Shown here piece by piece: positions 1 through 8,312 of a DNA stretch of 11,785 bases. The translations under genes were made by a program, and so were the position numbers. The stretch is from assembly GCA_018398765.1 (NCBI GenBank), contig JAHBMJ010003287.1:1-11785 (forward strand), given 5' to 3'. The notes under the pieces were generated by a model. That model was given only the letters and a program-made list of their open reading frames with translations. It was not told the DNA's origin and made no database searches. Position 1 is the first letter of the stretch, and every line of letters begins with the position of its first letter. Origin of the DNA: Chromera velia (lineage: Eukaryota > Sar > Chromeraceae).

Positions 1-174
1 TGTAATCAGAATTTCATTTCAATATATAAATTTACCATGCATACCAAGCTGTGTTACCTATAACTAGATTAAAATTTACTTCCAAAATGACTTGAATTAA
101 GTGTTTTCTATTCTATCAAAGAATTGTATCTAGTATCATATATATCCAGGTCCGACTTGAGGGCAAAAGTCCAT
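1..174. other. AT-rich flank with no recognised gene
   Basis: AT-rich sequence lying beyond the 3' end of the minus-strand reading path, with several TATA-like runs (for example near 22-30 and 138-146). I see no long open frame, no polyadenylation hexamer in the minus orientation, and no similarity to the right-hand flank that would mark a matching LTR. It may be the 3' untranslated region or 3' flank of the large element, or plain intergenic DNA. Confidence 0.4.
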
Positions 175-219
175 TTATGAAGGCACAAGCCTAGGAAGGG
201 GAATTCTGCCGTTGCCCTG

Positions 220-426
220 CTACGTGATTGTTCCCTGGTCCCTGAGGAGGAGCTTTGGATCTTTCTGCTGTGGGGCAAAAAAGATCGCGGATCCCCAAAC
301 CCGATGAAGCAGAACCCAGTTGAAGATGGAATCTTTCTCGTCCGCTTCGGCAAGCGCCGCGACTTTGTGGTCTGCCTTGTCGAGGGCCGCTCGTAGGCGC
401 CTCAGTTCCCAAGGCACTCTCATTGG
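220..426 (-). pseudogene. C-terminal tail after the last nonsense codon
   Basis: Continues in frame one codon after TAA 427 as a helical, charged stretch (RRLRAALDKADHKVAALAEA, about 340-400) with coiled-coil character. A Trp/Phe-containing part follows before TAG 220. Beyond that stop a further 14 codons are open to TAA at 175. A different minus frame is open over 108-353 and ends in an ordinary-looking peptide, so a further frameshift near the end cannot be excluded and the true C terminus is uncertain. Confidence 0.38.
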
Positions 427-1044
427 TTAGGTTTTCAGCCACCGAACAGTGAAGAGTGCTGGGGGTTGTCGGCACGTTTGCTTCATATATTGGAGTAGAA
501 AGACAATTGGGTGGCGGAGGAAGAGTTGTCCTTTCTCCTTTTCATCCAGGGAGGACCAGAGGTGTGTGATGAGCTCTGGTCCGCTCGGGATTGCGCCGCT
601 TGCCTCAGCCCGGTGCCAGTATGTGGCAAGGTCCCTATGATTCCACCTATCCTCTTGGTAGACACCTTGGAGCAAGGCGGCAGTCTCGGCACTTAGGGGG
701 GCCCTGTAGGGGGCTTTAGTACTGGGACTGATCAGGATCTCCTTATGCTGGATGCGAGCATCTTCTACTCCGGGCACAGCTGGGATGTACATCTTTTCCT
801 TTTCAACCCCCGTTGGGCAGTATCGGAGCTCGTCAGGGAGTCTGACGTTGTCGTTGCCCTTCCTCCTGTGAATCTTTCGAGTCTCACCAGAAGAGATACC
901 TGTCCAAGTTTCATGAACGAGTACGACCCGAGCGTCGATCGCAACCTTTCGCATAAGATGCCTCAGTTGGCCCTTGGCGGTTCTCGACGGTGAGAGGACA
1001 AACAGGGCTGGAATCATAAACGCCAGGGCGAATGGAAGTTCCTG
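427..1044 (-). pseudogene. C-terminal segment of unknown function
   Basis: About 205 codons in the frame of the Cys-rich module, from after TAG 1045 to TAA 427; the first ATG is at 1017. It opens with a short hydrophobic stretch (LPFALAFMIPALFVLS) that may be a buried strand or a weak membrane segment. A basic stretch, a charged middle and a helical C-terminal part follow, with RWNHRDLATYWHRAEASG near 600 and EKEKGQLFLRHPIVFLLQYM near 510. Together with the part after TAA 427 it looks like one domain. I do not recognise it. Confidence 0.45.
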
Positions 1045-1497
1045 CTACTGGGTTCGATTCTTCTCGAAAAGTGCGATGGTCTGCTCTTCGATCTAATTTG
1101 TCAGGGGACCGTAAAGGATGGAATCTTGTGCTACATGAAATTCTGGCCCACCGGGACAGTCGCAAGAGGTCTGTGTGGGGTCAAGCACACAGAGGCAAAT
1201 GCACCATGCACGTCGTGAGGGAAGGAAGAAGCTTCGTCTGGGTCGATGGCCACAGTATGTGGTGAGGCCTTTGCGGGGCATGCACGACATCCAGGTGTGA
1301 TTCCGGGCAGCTGCCATGGGTACCTGGTTGGCTAGGCACCAGTCACACGCCAATTTGTTCATGAATTTGAGCAAGGGAAAGAGGCCTTACTTCGGGTTCC
1401 ATCCCGCAAGGAAAACTATGCCTGGCTGTCTATCGAGTGCTTTGCGACTGAGGCAGCACTCGTTGTGTGCGAGTTGGGCCTGCCCTTTTGGCTGGTA
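1045..1497 (-). pseudogene. Cys/His-rich module, possible zinc-binding domain
   Basis: This open path starts just after a TAG at 1498 and is interrupted by TAA 1387, TAG 1093 and TAG 1045. It carries a concentration of potential metal ligands not seen elsewhere: HNECC near 1450, a CDWC pair near 1335-1345, H-x4-C near 1285-1300, YCGH near 1255, CICLC near 1195 and CDC near 1160. The spacing does not match a CCHC knuckle or the HHCC of a retroviral integrase as far as I can judge, but it is compatible with a treble-clef or cross-brace zinc site. It follows the globular segment once one base is added near an AAAAGGG run at about 1480-1490. Another frame is also open over 911-1165, but it lacks this pattern and does not join downstream coding. 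Confidence 0.42.
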
Positions 1498-3099
1498 CTA
1501 CGTACCAACTCGTAAAATCGCTCCTCCGTCATGTCTGGTTCTCTAGTGGTATAAGCAGTCGGACGGGGGTCAATCTTCTTCCAGAAGACCCTTTGGTCGT
1601 CGAACTCCCATGGGTGTCCTGGGTTTCTTTTGTCCTCTGGAAACTGTTGCAGCTTCCGGAACTCATGTTCCTGCTTTAGCTCAAGTGTTTGTCTGGGATC
1701 CATGGGGTCGGATGGGAGGAGCCGATCCGGGAGGATCCACTCGACGGTGTCATGAGCAGCGCGTCTGACTGACGCTTTGTTCAACGGCTCATTGTTCTCC
1801 TTCGCTTCCCTCTCTACTGCGATGTAGTACTCATCAAACTTTTCTAAAAAGAATAAGTTGATGGGGCTGAACAGCAGATGGAGGCTGGGGAGGGGAAACT
1901 TTGAGGAGCGGTGACCAGTCGGGCAGGCAAGGTACTTGAGCAGTGGGTTGGGAAGAGAGTACAATGAAGCCTGCAGCAGCCGAATGACCACCGATTGTGT
2001 GTACTGTTCTGCTGAATCCCTGATGTTGGGATCGGGGACTTGCTGCAAGTTCATAAAGTATTCGTCTCCTACTTCCACGGGTAACTGAAGGAAGTTTTCT
2101 TGACGGCCACTTACAAAACCGTGTAATTTTTCGGGCACTATCTTTGTCTCCGGCTTCTCTTTGCAGGTAAAATGTTTGTCGAATGCCGGAGTCACAATTG
2201 CATACATTTGGCTGTGAATCTCAGGAAGCCATTCAGTGATCGGAATCACTTTGATGGGTGCTCGATGTGCATACCCCCACTTCCGCAACACAGCAGTCCA
2301 TTGCCTTGCCGAGACCGTTTCCGGATCAGCTCCTGTTGTCGTCTGAAGCTGATAGGGGCGGAGGCTGCTAAGCGGCCTCTTCCAAGGAAACCTGTTTGCA
2401 TCTTCGAAAATCATGTCGACAGGCTCATTTTTGCAAGCCTGTCTTAGGTTATTGGAGATTTGAAATGGGGGAAAGTCTAAGATGGGAGCCTGCGGTGTAT
2501 GCGTGACCGGGTATAGGATCGAGGATCGCGGGAAGATAGCAGCCATAACCGCTGTCACATCTATCATGATGCGTAACTCGGTGACCCTTTGTAGTGTCAG
2601 CATCACAGGGTGTCCCTCTTGCAGCGATCCCTTTCGTCTCTTTTGGTCCTGACTGTCTGCAGCTGTGTCCGAAGATGTGGTGGGAGGTCTTTCTCTTGAA
2701 ATGAGAGGCAGACCTTCCGTTTGGACAGGTGGCAGCTGCGAAGGGCCTGAGGATCCTGGAAGTAGGACTCCAGGGAGAGCTGGCTTGGGCACAACATTCG
2801 AACTCGCTTCAGATGAGTCTGATGCTTGGGGTATCATTATGATAGGGGTGTTCCGTCGGAGCACCAAAGTTGATGCAGGTCCTAGAGCGGGAGTGGGAGC
2901 GGGAGCGGGAACGGGAGTGGAAGCGGAAGCGGAAGCGGAAGCGGAAGCGGAAGCGGAAGCGGAAGCGGAAGCGGAAGTGGAAGTGGAAGCGGAAGTAGAA
3001 GTGGAAACGGAGGCAGAAGTGGAAGCGGAAGCTGCTGAGGACGATGGGGCATATGAGGCGGTGTTGTAGGAAGTGTTGGAAGTAGGGAGAGGTCCAGGA
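1416..3099 (-). CDS. large unrecognised globular open segment
   Basis: About 560 codons without a stop. The first 75 codons encode Ser/Ala/Thr repeats from a hexamer microsatellite, then a Pro/Ala stretch and a Ser/Pro-rich linker. From about 2603 to 1500 the composition becomes globular, with evenly spaced Trp, Phe, Tyr and aliphatic residues. Recognisable landmarks are TLQRVTELRIMIDVTAVMAA near 2600, RQWTAVLRKWGYAHRAP near 2290, and a C-terminal charged helical part with EKFDEYYIAVEREAKEN near 1835 and DDQRVFWKKIDPRPTAY near 1570. I do not recognise the family, and I find no reverse transcriptase, RNase H or integrase motif. The frame ends at TAG 1416. The real continuation is probably the next frame from about 1497, because that frame carries the Cys-rich module. 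Confidence 0.5.
2887..3034. repeat. imperfect (GCGGAA)n hexamer microsatellite
   Basis: A hexamer array with GCGGAA predominant and GTGGAA, GCGGGA and GTAGAA variants. Because the unit is a multiple of three, all frames stay open through it: Ser-Ala, Leu-Pro or Arg-Phe on the minus strand, Glu-Ala on the plus strand. The minus-strand Ser/Ala frame is the one that connects to globular sequence. Confidence 0.85.
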
Positions 3100-3109
3100 G
3101 GGGGGGGGG
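3100..3109. repeat. 10-base G tract at a frame change
   Basis: Ten consecutive G on the plus strand. On the minus strand, coding sequence before the tract is in one frame and protein-like sequence after it in the next. One additional C on the coding strand would reconnect them. Confidence 0.7.
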
Positions 3110-3448
3110 TGGAGGACGAGCACTGTCTTGAAAAAGACTCGCTGGTAGCTTCAGCAGGCGGGAGGTCATTTCACCTGGTGAAGACATGAGAGCTGGGAGT
3201 GTGTGGGGGTCTGTACGTGTCATACCCGGCTGTGGTGTTATCGCGTGCGGTGATTCTAAGGTGATAACGCGCTCAGGAAGAGCGCTGGTGACAAGTGGAC
3301 CCTGTTGAGAAATCACTCTAGACCTTGACTTGGGCTGGTATGTGACTGTGCGGTGCGGTACATTCGTCGGCATGGGTTCTTGGGGAGTAAGCTGGGTTGG
3401 TGAGTGGAAAGGGAGAGGGGGGCCAGATTGGTTCCTGCTTCCCCTGCT
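3100..3448 (-). pseudogene. polar segment leading into a C-tract frameshift
   Basis: Continues in frame after the TGA at 3449 with Ser/Gly/Arg, then Thr/Pro/Gln-rich sequence, and a moderately structured part near 3160-3310. At 3100-3109 the coding strand has ten consecutive C. Staying in frame past it gives a monotonous Leu-Pro repeat ending at TAG 2882. Moving to the next frame gives a Ser/Thr/Ala linker that runs straight into the large globular segment. I therefore place a one-base loss in the C-tract. It could be a genuine mutation or a homopolymer sequencing error. Confidence 0.45.
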
Positions 3449-3922
3449 TCATGACCCTTGGCTGTTGCCTCTACCCCTGGTGCCATTTCTGCCTCCACCT
3501 CTTCTGCTGGGGGTTTTGGCTTGTCTTTCCCGAGAGTCATTCAGACTCTCTGGGAAGTCAGTCTCATGGGACTCTTCAACATCTAGAACGGCAGTGGGGG
3601 TGTTAAAGGGCACCTCGGCATCTATCTGATCCTGGTCAAGATTGCCGTCAATTGTGTCTGCAATTGAAACCTGATCATCATCAGCCTGCTGTGCTGCTCC
3701 TAGAAACACTCTCTCCATCGCACCTGCTTCTGAGACGGTGATGGACACAGTGCCAGCAGAGTGGACTGCGGCCTGGGTATCAGGGAGGGTGGCTTGCAAA
3801 TCTTCAAGCGAATCGAGTGCTGAATTCACTCCCCCGTCCGCAACAAATCTACCGTGTGTACTTTCTGATACATCATATTCCTCCCCACGCTCCTCCATAA
3901 ACACTCCCAGCATACCTTCTTC
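3449..3922 (-). pseudogene. acidic segment ending in an RG-rich patch
   Basis: In-frame continuation after the TAG at 3923. Most of it is acidic and probably disordered, with repeated Asp/Glu/Gln clusters near 3620-3690 and 3850-3890. It then changes sharply to an RGGG/RGRG-type basic patch at 3452-3500. The TGA at 3449 falls inside this patch, and Ser/Arg/Gly-rich sequence resumes on the other side. RG-rich patches often contact RNA; that role here is inference only. Confidence 0.45.
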
Positions 3923-4831
3923 CTATCTTAAGTGTCGGTCTCTGCTGCCCCACCAGAATTGATCATATGAGGACTCAGCTTGATCCTCAGGCAGAGGAAA
4001 CTCCGTATTAATATGGAGTCCTCGCGCTGTCTCCCACTGGATTCCTGTGTTTGTGCTGCTAATGCAGAGATGCTGCGGGGGAGCCCCCCTACACTCTAAC
4101 AGCAGCCGTGACACAGCATCGTGCGGTCTTTGGGTTGTTGATGGAGGACTGGGAGCGTTTCGGCGCTCGTGGATGAACCGTTCAACTATATGTTCAAGGT
4201 CTTGCAGGTCTGACAGGGAGAGTGCTGCTTGCAGAATTCGAAAGTGGATCTCCTTGACCATTCTTTTTCGTGCGGCATGCACGTCAGTCCAGCTGCTAGG
4301 CTGGGGCTCCCTCGGAGGGGGGAGATGAAGGCTGAGACCTTGAATCCAAGGTGCGGCAGTAGTTGTTCGAGCGCTTTGGCTGGCTAAACGAGGAGGAGGA
4401 GGAGGAGGGATGATGGCGGCAACAGGAAAGGGAGAAAACGGGCGGCAGGGTGTGCTGGTGATCACCCCATCCGTTGTATCCCATTCCAAGTCATCCGAGT
4501 ATGTGTCGGAATGCACTGAGTCTCGGGGCGGGGAGGGCAGCGGACGAGGAGGCGTGACTATAAGGGGCCCCAGGCCATCGGTGAGAGATATTTCGGATCT
4601 CACATCCGACAGCCGTGACAGTTGTGCCTGACTGTCTGGGTCTGCATTTGTCTCGCCCCTGTGATCTGTCTCAGTCTCGTACAGACTGTCTGCACCTATT
4701 TCCTCCTCCAACCAGTTATTCTCCCTGCGCGCTCCTCGTGACAGTTCTTCTGTATCCCTCCTTCTGTTTTGTCGCCTGCTGCGGCGACGGATCGCTCGGA
4801 TGGGTGCCGGAGAAGGGACTTCTATTCGGAA
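3923..4831 (-). pseudogene. Arg-rich, acidic and helical segment
   Basis: In-frame continuation after the TAA at 4832. It begins with a strongly basic patch (about 4742-4800, with IRAIRRRSRRQNRRR) that could bind nucleic acid or act as a nuclear localisation signal. An acidic Glu/Asp/Thr-rich stretch follows (4600-4720), then a Pro-rich part with six consecutive prolines near 4390. An amphipathic helical stretch of about 50 residues lies at 4150-4300 (KRMVKEIHFRILQAALSLSD and on), ending in a Trp-containing tail before the TAG at 3923. Only two codons separate this TAG from the next Met, and the frame continues. No database family is recognised by eye. Confidence 0.48.
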
Positions 4832-5368
4832 TTAGCGTACCCAGTCCATGTGACAGTCTGAGGATACTGACGCGGCAGGGTCCGATTCCAAGTAAATAGA
4901 GCCGAGAAACTTCAGCCCCTCATGGGTATACTCCTGAGGTTTTTTGAATACTTGGGCAGCCTCAACAGAATGGGAGGTAGGTATGGCAATCTGTGTAGGA
5001 CTGCCGTCCTCTCCCTCTGTGTCTGCAGGAGGAGGTTCAGTCTGATGCTGTTCCTCTGTCAAGAAGAGTTGGTGGAGCGGGCTCCAAGCTGTATCATCCC
5101 CATTCTCTGCAGCTTCCCTTCTGGCTAGTTCCGAGGAAGTGACTAGAGAGGGGAGGGAGGGGTAAGAATCAAAGAAGGAGAGAGTGGGCACAATGTGGTG
5201 CTCGGTTGGCTGAGCTTCCCCCCCTGAGGAGGGTAAGCTCTGCGATATGGGGATGGATGGGTTCGGCGTGAGTATGCCTCCCACTGCCTGTGGCTTGCTC
5301 ACAGTCAGACGGTTTTGAACGGACGGTGATTCACCCGGGGCCTCTTCGGGGAAGCGTGGACCCTCAAG
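4832..5368 (-). pseudogene. polar segment of unknown function
   Basis: This continues in frame after the TGA at 5369 to a TAA at 4832. It is rich in Pro, Ser and Glu with a short Leu/Phe-containing acidic part near 5060-5130. It ends in a more structured stretch with LKFLGSIYLESD near 4890, which runs on without composition change across the stop into an Arg-rich region. I find no protease-like Asp-Ser/Thr-Gly motif, which I looked for because a retroelement protease would be expected about here. No family is recognised. Confidence 0.42.
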
Positions 5369-5977
5369 TCATCTCTCTCTCCTTCTTTCCGCCCGCTGAA
5401 GTTGTTGCAGGACCACCCTTTGGCCGAGTGTCCCTGCCTGCCATAACGCTCTTTGGAAGAAGTTTAAAGGCGCAAGTGGAGGGATGGGCCTGTGGAACAC
5501 AATGACATATGTTCTTCGGGGCTCACCAGAAAAGGTCTGTGTAGGAGCCATTGTATGGCTCCCCTCAGCCTGGAAAAGAGGCTGTGAGCCTTCTTGACGG
5601 GGCTGCTCAATATCTTGCTGTCTCTCTCCTTTGCTTTTTCCCCTCTTTGCTCTTCTGGACTTGTTGTTAGGTCCGGAGGATTCCGCATCCACCGTACTGG
5701 CAGGTCCTCCTTACCACCCTGCTCAAGGTGGAATTGGGTAGAGCGGTTGACCAGTAGCCTGGCCCGTCGCACCAAAGGTAGGTGTTATCTGTAGAGAAGA
5801 CGAAGGGGGGCGAGGAGGGGGGGGGGGGGGGGGGGGGGGGGGGAGAAGAGGACTCATGCTCTGCATTGCAAATGTAAATTGTTTAGGTTGAGCCGTCTGA
5901 TTTCCGTTTCCTCCTTTCTGCCCTCCTTGTTGTGCAACATTTTGGCGGCCTTTGTTTTGTTGGTTGGATGAATTTGG
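5369..5977 (-). pseudogene. Q/N/G-rich, polyproline and basic linker segment
   Basis: This is the same frame directly after the TAA at 5978. The first 40 residues are rich in Gln, Asn and Gly with scattered Lys/Arg, the composition expected of a nucleic-acid-binding, nucleocapsid-like tail. A polyproline run encoded by 27 consecutive G on the plus strand (5817-5843) follows. Then come two close stops, TGA at 5723 and TAA at 5711, and a basic stretch with KSRRAKRGKSKGER near 5655 and a more hydrophobic part near 5430-5520. A TGA at 5369 ends the segment. The frame is the same on both sides of the G tract, so its length here does not break the reading. Function is unknown; RNA or DNA binding is a guess from charge. 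Confidence 0.45.
5817..5843. repeat. 27-base poly-G tract
   Basis: Twenty-seven uninterrupted G on the plus strand, encoding polyproline on the minus strand within the linker after the Gag-like segment. The reading frame is the same on both sides. A run this long is prone to replication slippage and to length errors in sequencing, and the G-rich strand can form quadruplexes. Confidence 0.9.
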
Positions 5978-7654
5978 TTACACCGCGGTGCTGCTGCTGC
6001 TTGCACCTCCATGTTCCTTCATCAAACGACTGATCCCTCCTTCAATGCGCTTCAGGGAGAGTGTGCTTGTCTCGTTTAATACTGGATCTGGACCAGGTTC
6101 GGAGACAGAGGCCTGATATTCTCTCATGATACGATTCACATTATTAGTAAACCAAGGGTAGGTGAGACCCTGGTTTGGATCAACAGGTACTGAAGCGAGG
6201 GTCAGCATGTTGGTTTTGAACCATTCAATACGTTCTTCTTCGCTGAGTGAATAGACGTGCATGACCTGCTCATGGTATCTGTGCATAGCATCAGACCAAT
6301 GTTTGCGCTGGTCATCGTCAATACCCACAGTTTCAAAGAACATAGTGATGGTGGACGCGGCAGTCCAGATAGGCAGTGAGGGAAGAAGGTGTCGAAGCTG
6401 AGTGCGAAGGCCAGAGCTGTTAGGGAGCAAATACTTGGTCAAAAATTTCATTTCCGACTCAACCTCTCTGTGAAGGCGAAGTGCGTACTTTTGAAAAGAC
6501 TCCCCTTTCTTCCTATGCACCCTTGTTATGATTTCAATCGGCCTTGTCAGTGCGAGATCGAGTGAATAACCCTGCATGTGTGCAGTGAGTCTCTCAAGAT
6601 CATCGAAGCTGAAGCGAATCGGAACGGTGTTTTGTTCGTCTTTAGGCCAGACACCAAGTTGGAGGAGCAGCGCGCATACACGGATTTCATACTGAACAGA
6701 TGCATTTTGCTTCTCTACAATCCCCTTTCCACTTCCATCCATGAATCTTTTGATCACTTCGCTTTGCACATTTTTACGATAGCACTCAACAATGCTTTGG
6801 ATCGAATTCATAAATAGTCTCTTTAGGCGGGCCACTTTCTCTCTTAAGAACGGATCACCCATCATTCGTTTACCTGGAAGGACTAAGGCAATCATTCCAG
6901 GAGGCACAATTGAATCATTAGTGACCCGATCCAAAGATTCTCCAACCAACTTATCACGATGACGAATATCTGCCTCACTTTCTTTTTCAACTCTACACTC
7001 TTTTTTTCTCAGTGGTTGTCGTAGATACGAATCGTAGCCTTCATTTTTCTGAATACTACTCGGCCTAGGCTGAGTAGATTCGTAAGAAAAATTTCTAGCA
7101 CCACTGTTTTCATCTTTGTTAATTCTGTCTCTGCGTTCATGTGTGTTTCCTGTTTGCAGAAAAGATTGATGAGATGTTTCCTGTTTAGGAAAAGCACGTC
7201 TAGTCTTATTGTGAGACAGATGATGTATTTCCTGACTAGGAAACTGAACAGCACAAACAGCTCCTTGAAACTTAGTTTTTCGACTATGAAAGTCAGAAAA
7301 ATTAAGTCTGGTAATCTCAGCTTCAGGAGCATGAGAGTCCAGGGAATGAGATGAAGAATTTGCAGAATTTATAGGAAAAACTCTGGGATGAAAAGGAAGA
7401 GGAGACGTGAAAAAGTGGCTAGGATTACTTACTTGGTGGTGAAAGTGAGATGATGGCGGGAGACCGGCACCAGGCTGACAGGCAGACGGAGGTGGTGGAA
7501 GTGGTTGTGGAGAGTGAAGGCCGCGAATGGGAGGAGAAGGAAGGGATGGGTTAGGATGGTATGTTTGAGAAGACAGACCGGCGTGCTGGGCACGCCCATA
7601 GCCTGACTGTCTCTCATTCACATGAGGAGAAGGAAGGGAAGGGTAAGACGGGAT
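5978..7654 (-). CDS. Gag-like open segment (decayed polyprotein)
   Basis: This is the longest uninterrupted segment upstream of the linkers, about 550 codons. It has no ATG at its beginning; the first in-frame Met is about 240 codons in, which fits a segment of a larger reading frame rather than a gene with its own start. Roughly the first 100 residues are Pro/Ser/His-rich and the next 120 polar. About residues 220-510 (counted from 7621) are mostly helical, with many aromatic and aliphatic positions. Residues 373-390 read GESFQKYALRLHREVESE. This resembles the motif in the helical capsid part of LTR-retroelement Gag proteins, where a Gln/Gly-Glu-Ser stretch precedes a Tyr-Ala and an amphipathic helix. 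The Gag assignment is an inference from that weak motif, helix content and position; there is no CCHC knuckle. The TAA at 5978 follows a Ser run and could be a genuine Gag terminator, but coding continues beyond it in frame. Confidence 0.5.
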   Translation of the reverse strand: MPSYPSLPSPHVNERQSGYGRAQHAGLSSQTYHPNPSLPSPPIRGLHSPQPLPPPPSACQPGAGLPPSSHFHHQVSNPSHFFTSPLPFHPRVFPINSANSSSHSLDSHAPEAEITRLNFSDFHSRKTKFQGAVCAVQFPSQEIHHLSHNKTRRAFPKQETSHQSFLQTGNTHERRDRINKDENSGARNFSYESTQPRPSSIQKNEGYDSYLRQPLRKKECRVEKESEADIRHRDKLVGESLDRVTNDSIVPPGMIALVLPGKRMMGDPFLREKVARLKRLFMNSIQSIVECYRKNVQSEVIKRFMDGSGKGIVEKQNASVQYEIRVCALLLQLGVWPKDEQNTVPIRFSFDDLERLTAHMQGYSLDLALTRPIEIITRVHRKKGESFQKYALRLHREVESEMKFLTKYLLPNSSGLRTQLRHLLPSLPIWTAASTITMFFETVGIDDDQRKHWSDAMHRYHEQVMHVYSLSEEERIEWFKTNMLTLASVPVDPNQGLTYPWFTNNVNRIMREYQASVSEPGPDPVLNETSTLSLKRIEGGISRLMKEHGGASSSSTAV

Positions 7655-7698
7655 GTCTCAGAGAAGTGGTGTTTGGCGTGTTGGGAGCACCCATAGCC
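7531..7698 (-). repeat. tandem duplication of a ~75-bp module (GYG...QHA)
   Basis: The copies at 7624-7698 and 7531-7603 lie 93 bp (31 codons) apart. Both begin, in coding sense, with GGCTATGGG and end with CCTTCCTTCTCCTC. The upstream copy lacks one base at about 7640-7657 relative to the downstream copy. That accounts for the change of reading frame there. Confidence 0.7.
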
Positions 7699-8112
7699 AT
7701 GGACATCACAATTCTCTTTAACAATAGAAGAAGGAAACATTAAAGGTTCATTATAAAAATGTTGTTGGAGGTTCTCTCTCTCAATCTCAATTTCTCTTTC
7801 TCTCTCTCCCGGAGGCCCTTGATTGGAGAGTCCCCCGGACGCCTGCACAGAAGACGAACAGCCAAAAGTGGCAGTCTGTTCAGAAGCTGACTGCAGTTCT
7901 GCTCTGTCGCCTCGCTGTTTTGTCCAAATGCCTTCCATATGATCTGCCGTTTGGCTCTTCATCTCTCTTTCTTTCTTTTTCAATTCTTCGATTTCCTTCA
8001 TTGTGCTAACTTTCCATTCTGCCTTCTCTTTCTCCGCAATCAGAGCGGCTTGGAGACGGGCAGACTCGGGAGAGAGATCAGAAAGGAATGGAGGAGAAAG
8101 AGCTGATGCCTT
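7655..8112 (-). pseudogene. segment with second LSPES repeat, ending at a frameshift
   Basis: The same frame continues after the TGA at 8113. It opens with the second copy of the coiled-coil repeat (7981-8103), which shares LSPES, KEKAEWK and a KE(I/L)EEL tail with the first copy. Highly charged Glu/Lys/Arg helices follow, then a Ser/Gln-rich part and an Arg/Glu stretch near 7780-7815. Near 7698 the segment enters a short module starting GYGCSQHA. That module is repeated about 93 bp downstream, where it is in the next frame. Alignment of the two module copies indicates that one base is missing here at about 7640-7657. If the frame is left uncorrected, the reading stops at 7618 with an aberrant Leu-rich tail. 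Confidence 0.5.
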
Positions 8113-8312
8113 TCAGCCGGCGGGCGCTTCAGTTTGGGAGACGGCCAGTCGTGAATCGATTTCTTTCGAAAAATGCAGGTCTATCTGTCTGACTTCTTCT
8201 AGTTCCTTCAGTTTGCTCTCCTTCCATTCTGCCTTCTCTTTTGTAGCAGCCAAAGCAGCGTTCAGGCAGAGGGATTCAGGAGATAAAGCAGGGAAACCAG
8301 GAGGTGGAGACA
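7981..8312 (-). repeat. two copies of a ~40-residue coiled-coil repeat
   Basis: The copies at 8191-8312 and 7981-8103 are similar at both DNA and protein level. They share LSPES, an Ala-rich helix, KEKAEWK and a KE(L/I)EE tail, and the plus strand of both has TTCCATTCTGCCTTCTCTTT. An in-frame TGA at 8113 lies between them. Confidence 0.75.

Noticed and set aside
1047-1060. GGTTCGATTC, similar to a tRNA B box
   Set aside because: There is no matching A box or cloverleaf, and it lies inside the coding path.
911-1165. Alternative minus-strand open frame over the Cys-rich region
   Set aside because: It does not connect to coding sequence on either side, and it lacks the Cys/His pattern of the frame that does.
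2665-3069. Plus-strand open frame with a long Glu-Ala repeat
   Set aside because: It is the antisense translation of the hexamer microsatellite and of the minus-strand coding linker, with no protein-like sequence beyond the repeat.
2882-3099. Minus-strand Leu-Pro repeat frame, and the Arg-Phe frame over 2809-3123
   Set aside because: Both are alternative frames of the same microsatellite. Only the Ser/Ala frame continues into globular coding sequence on the far side.
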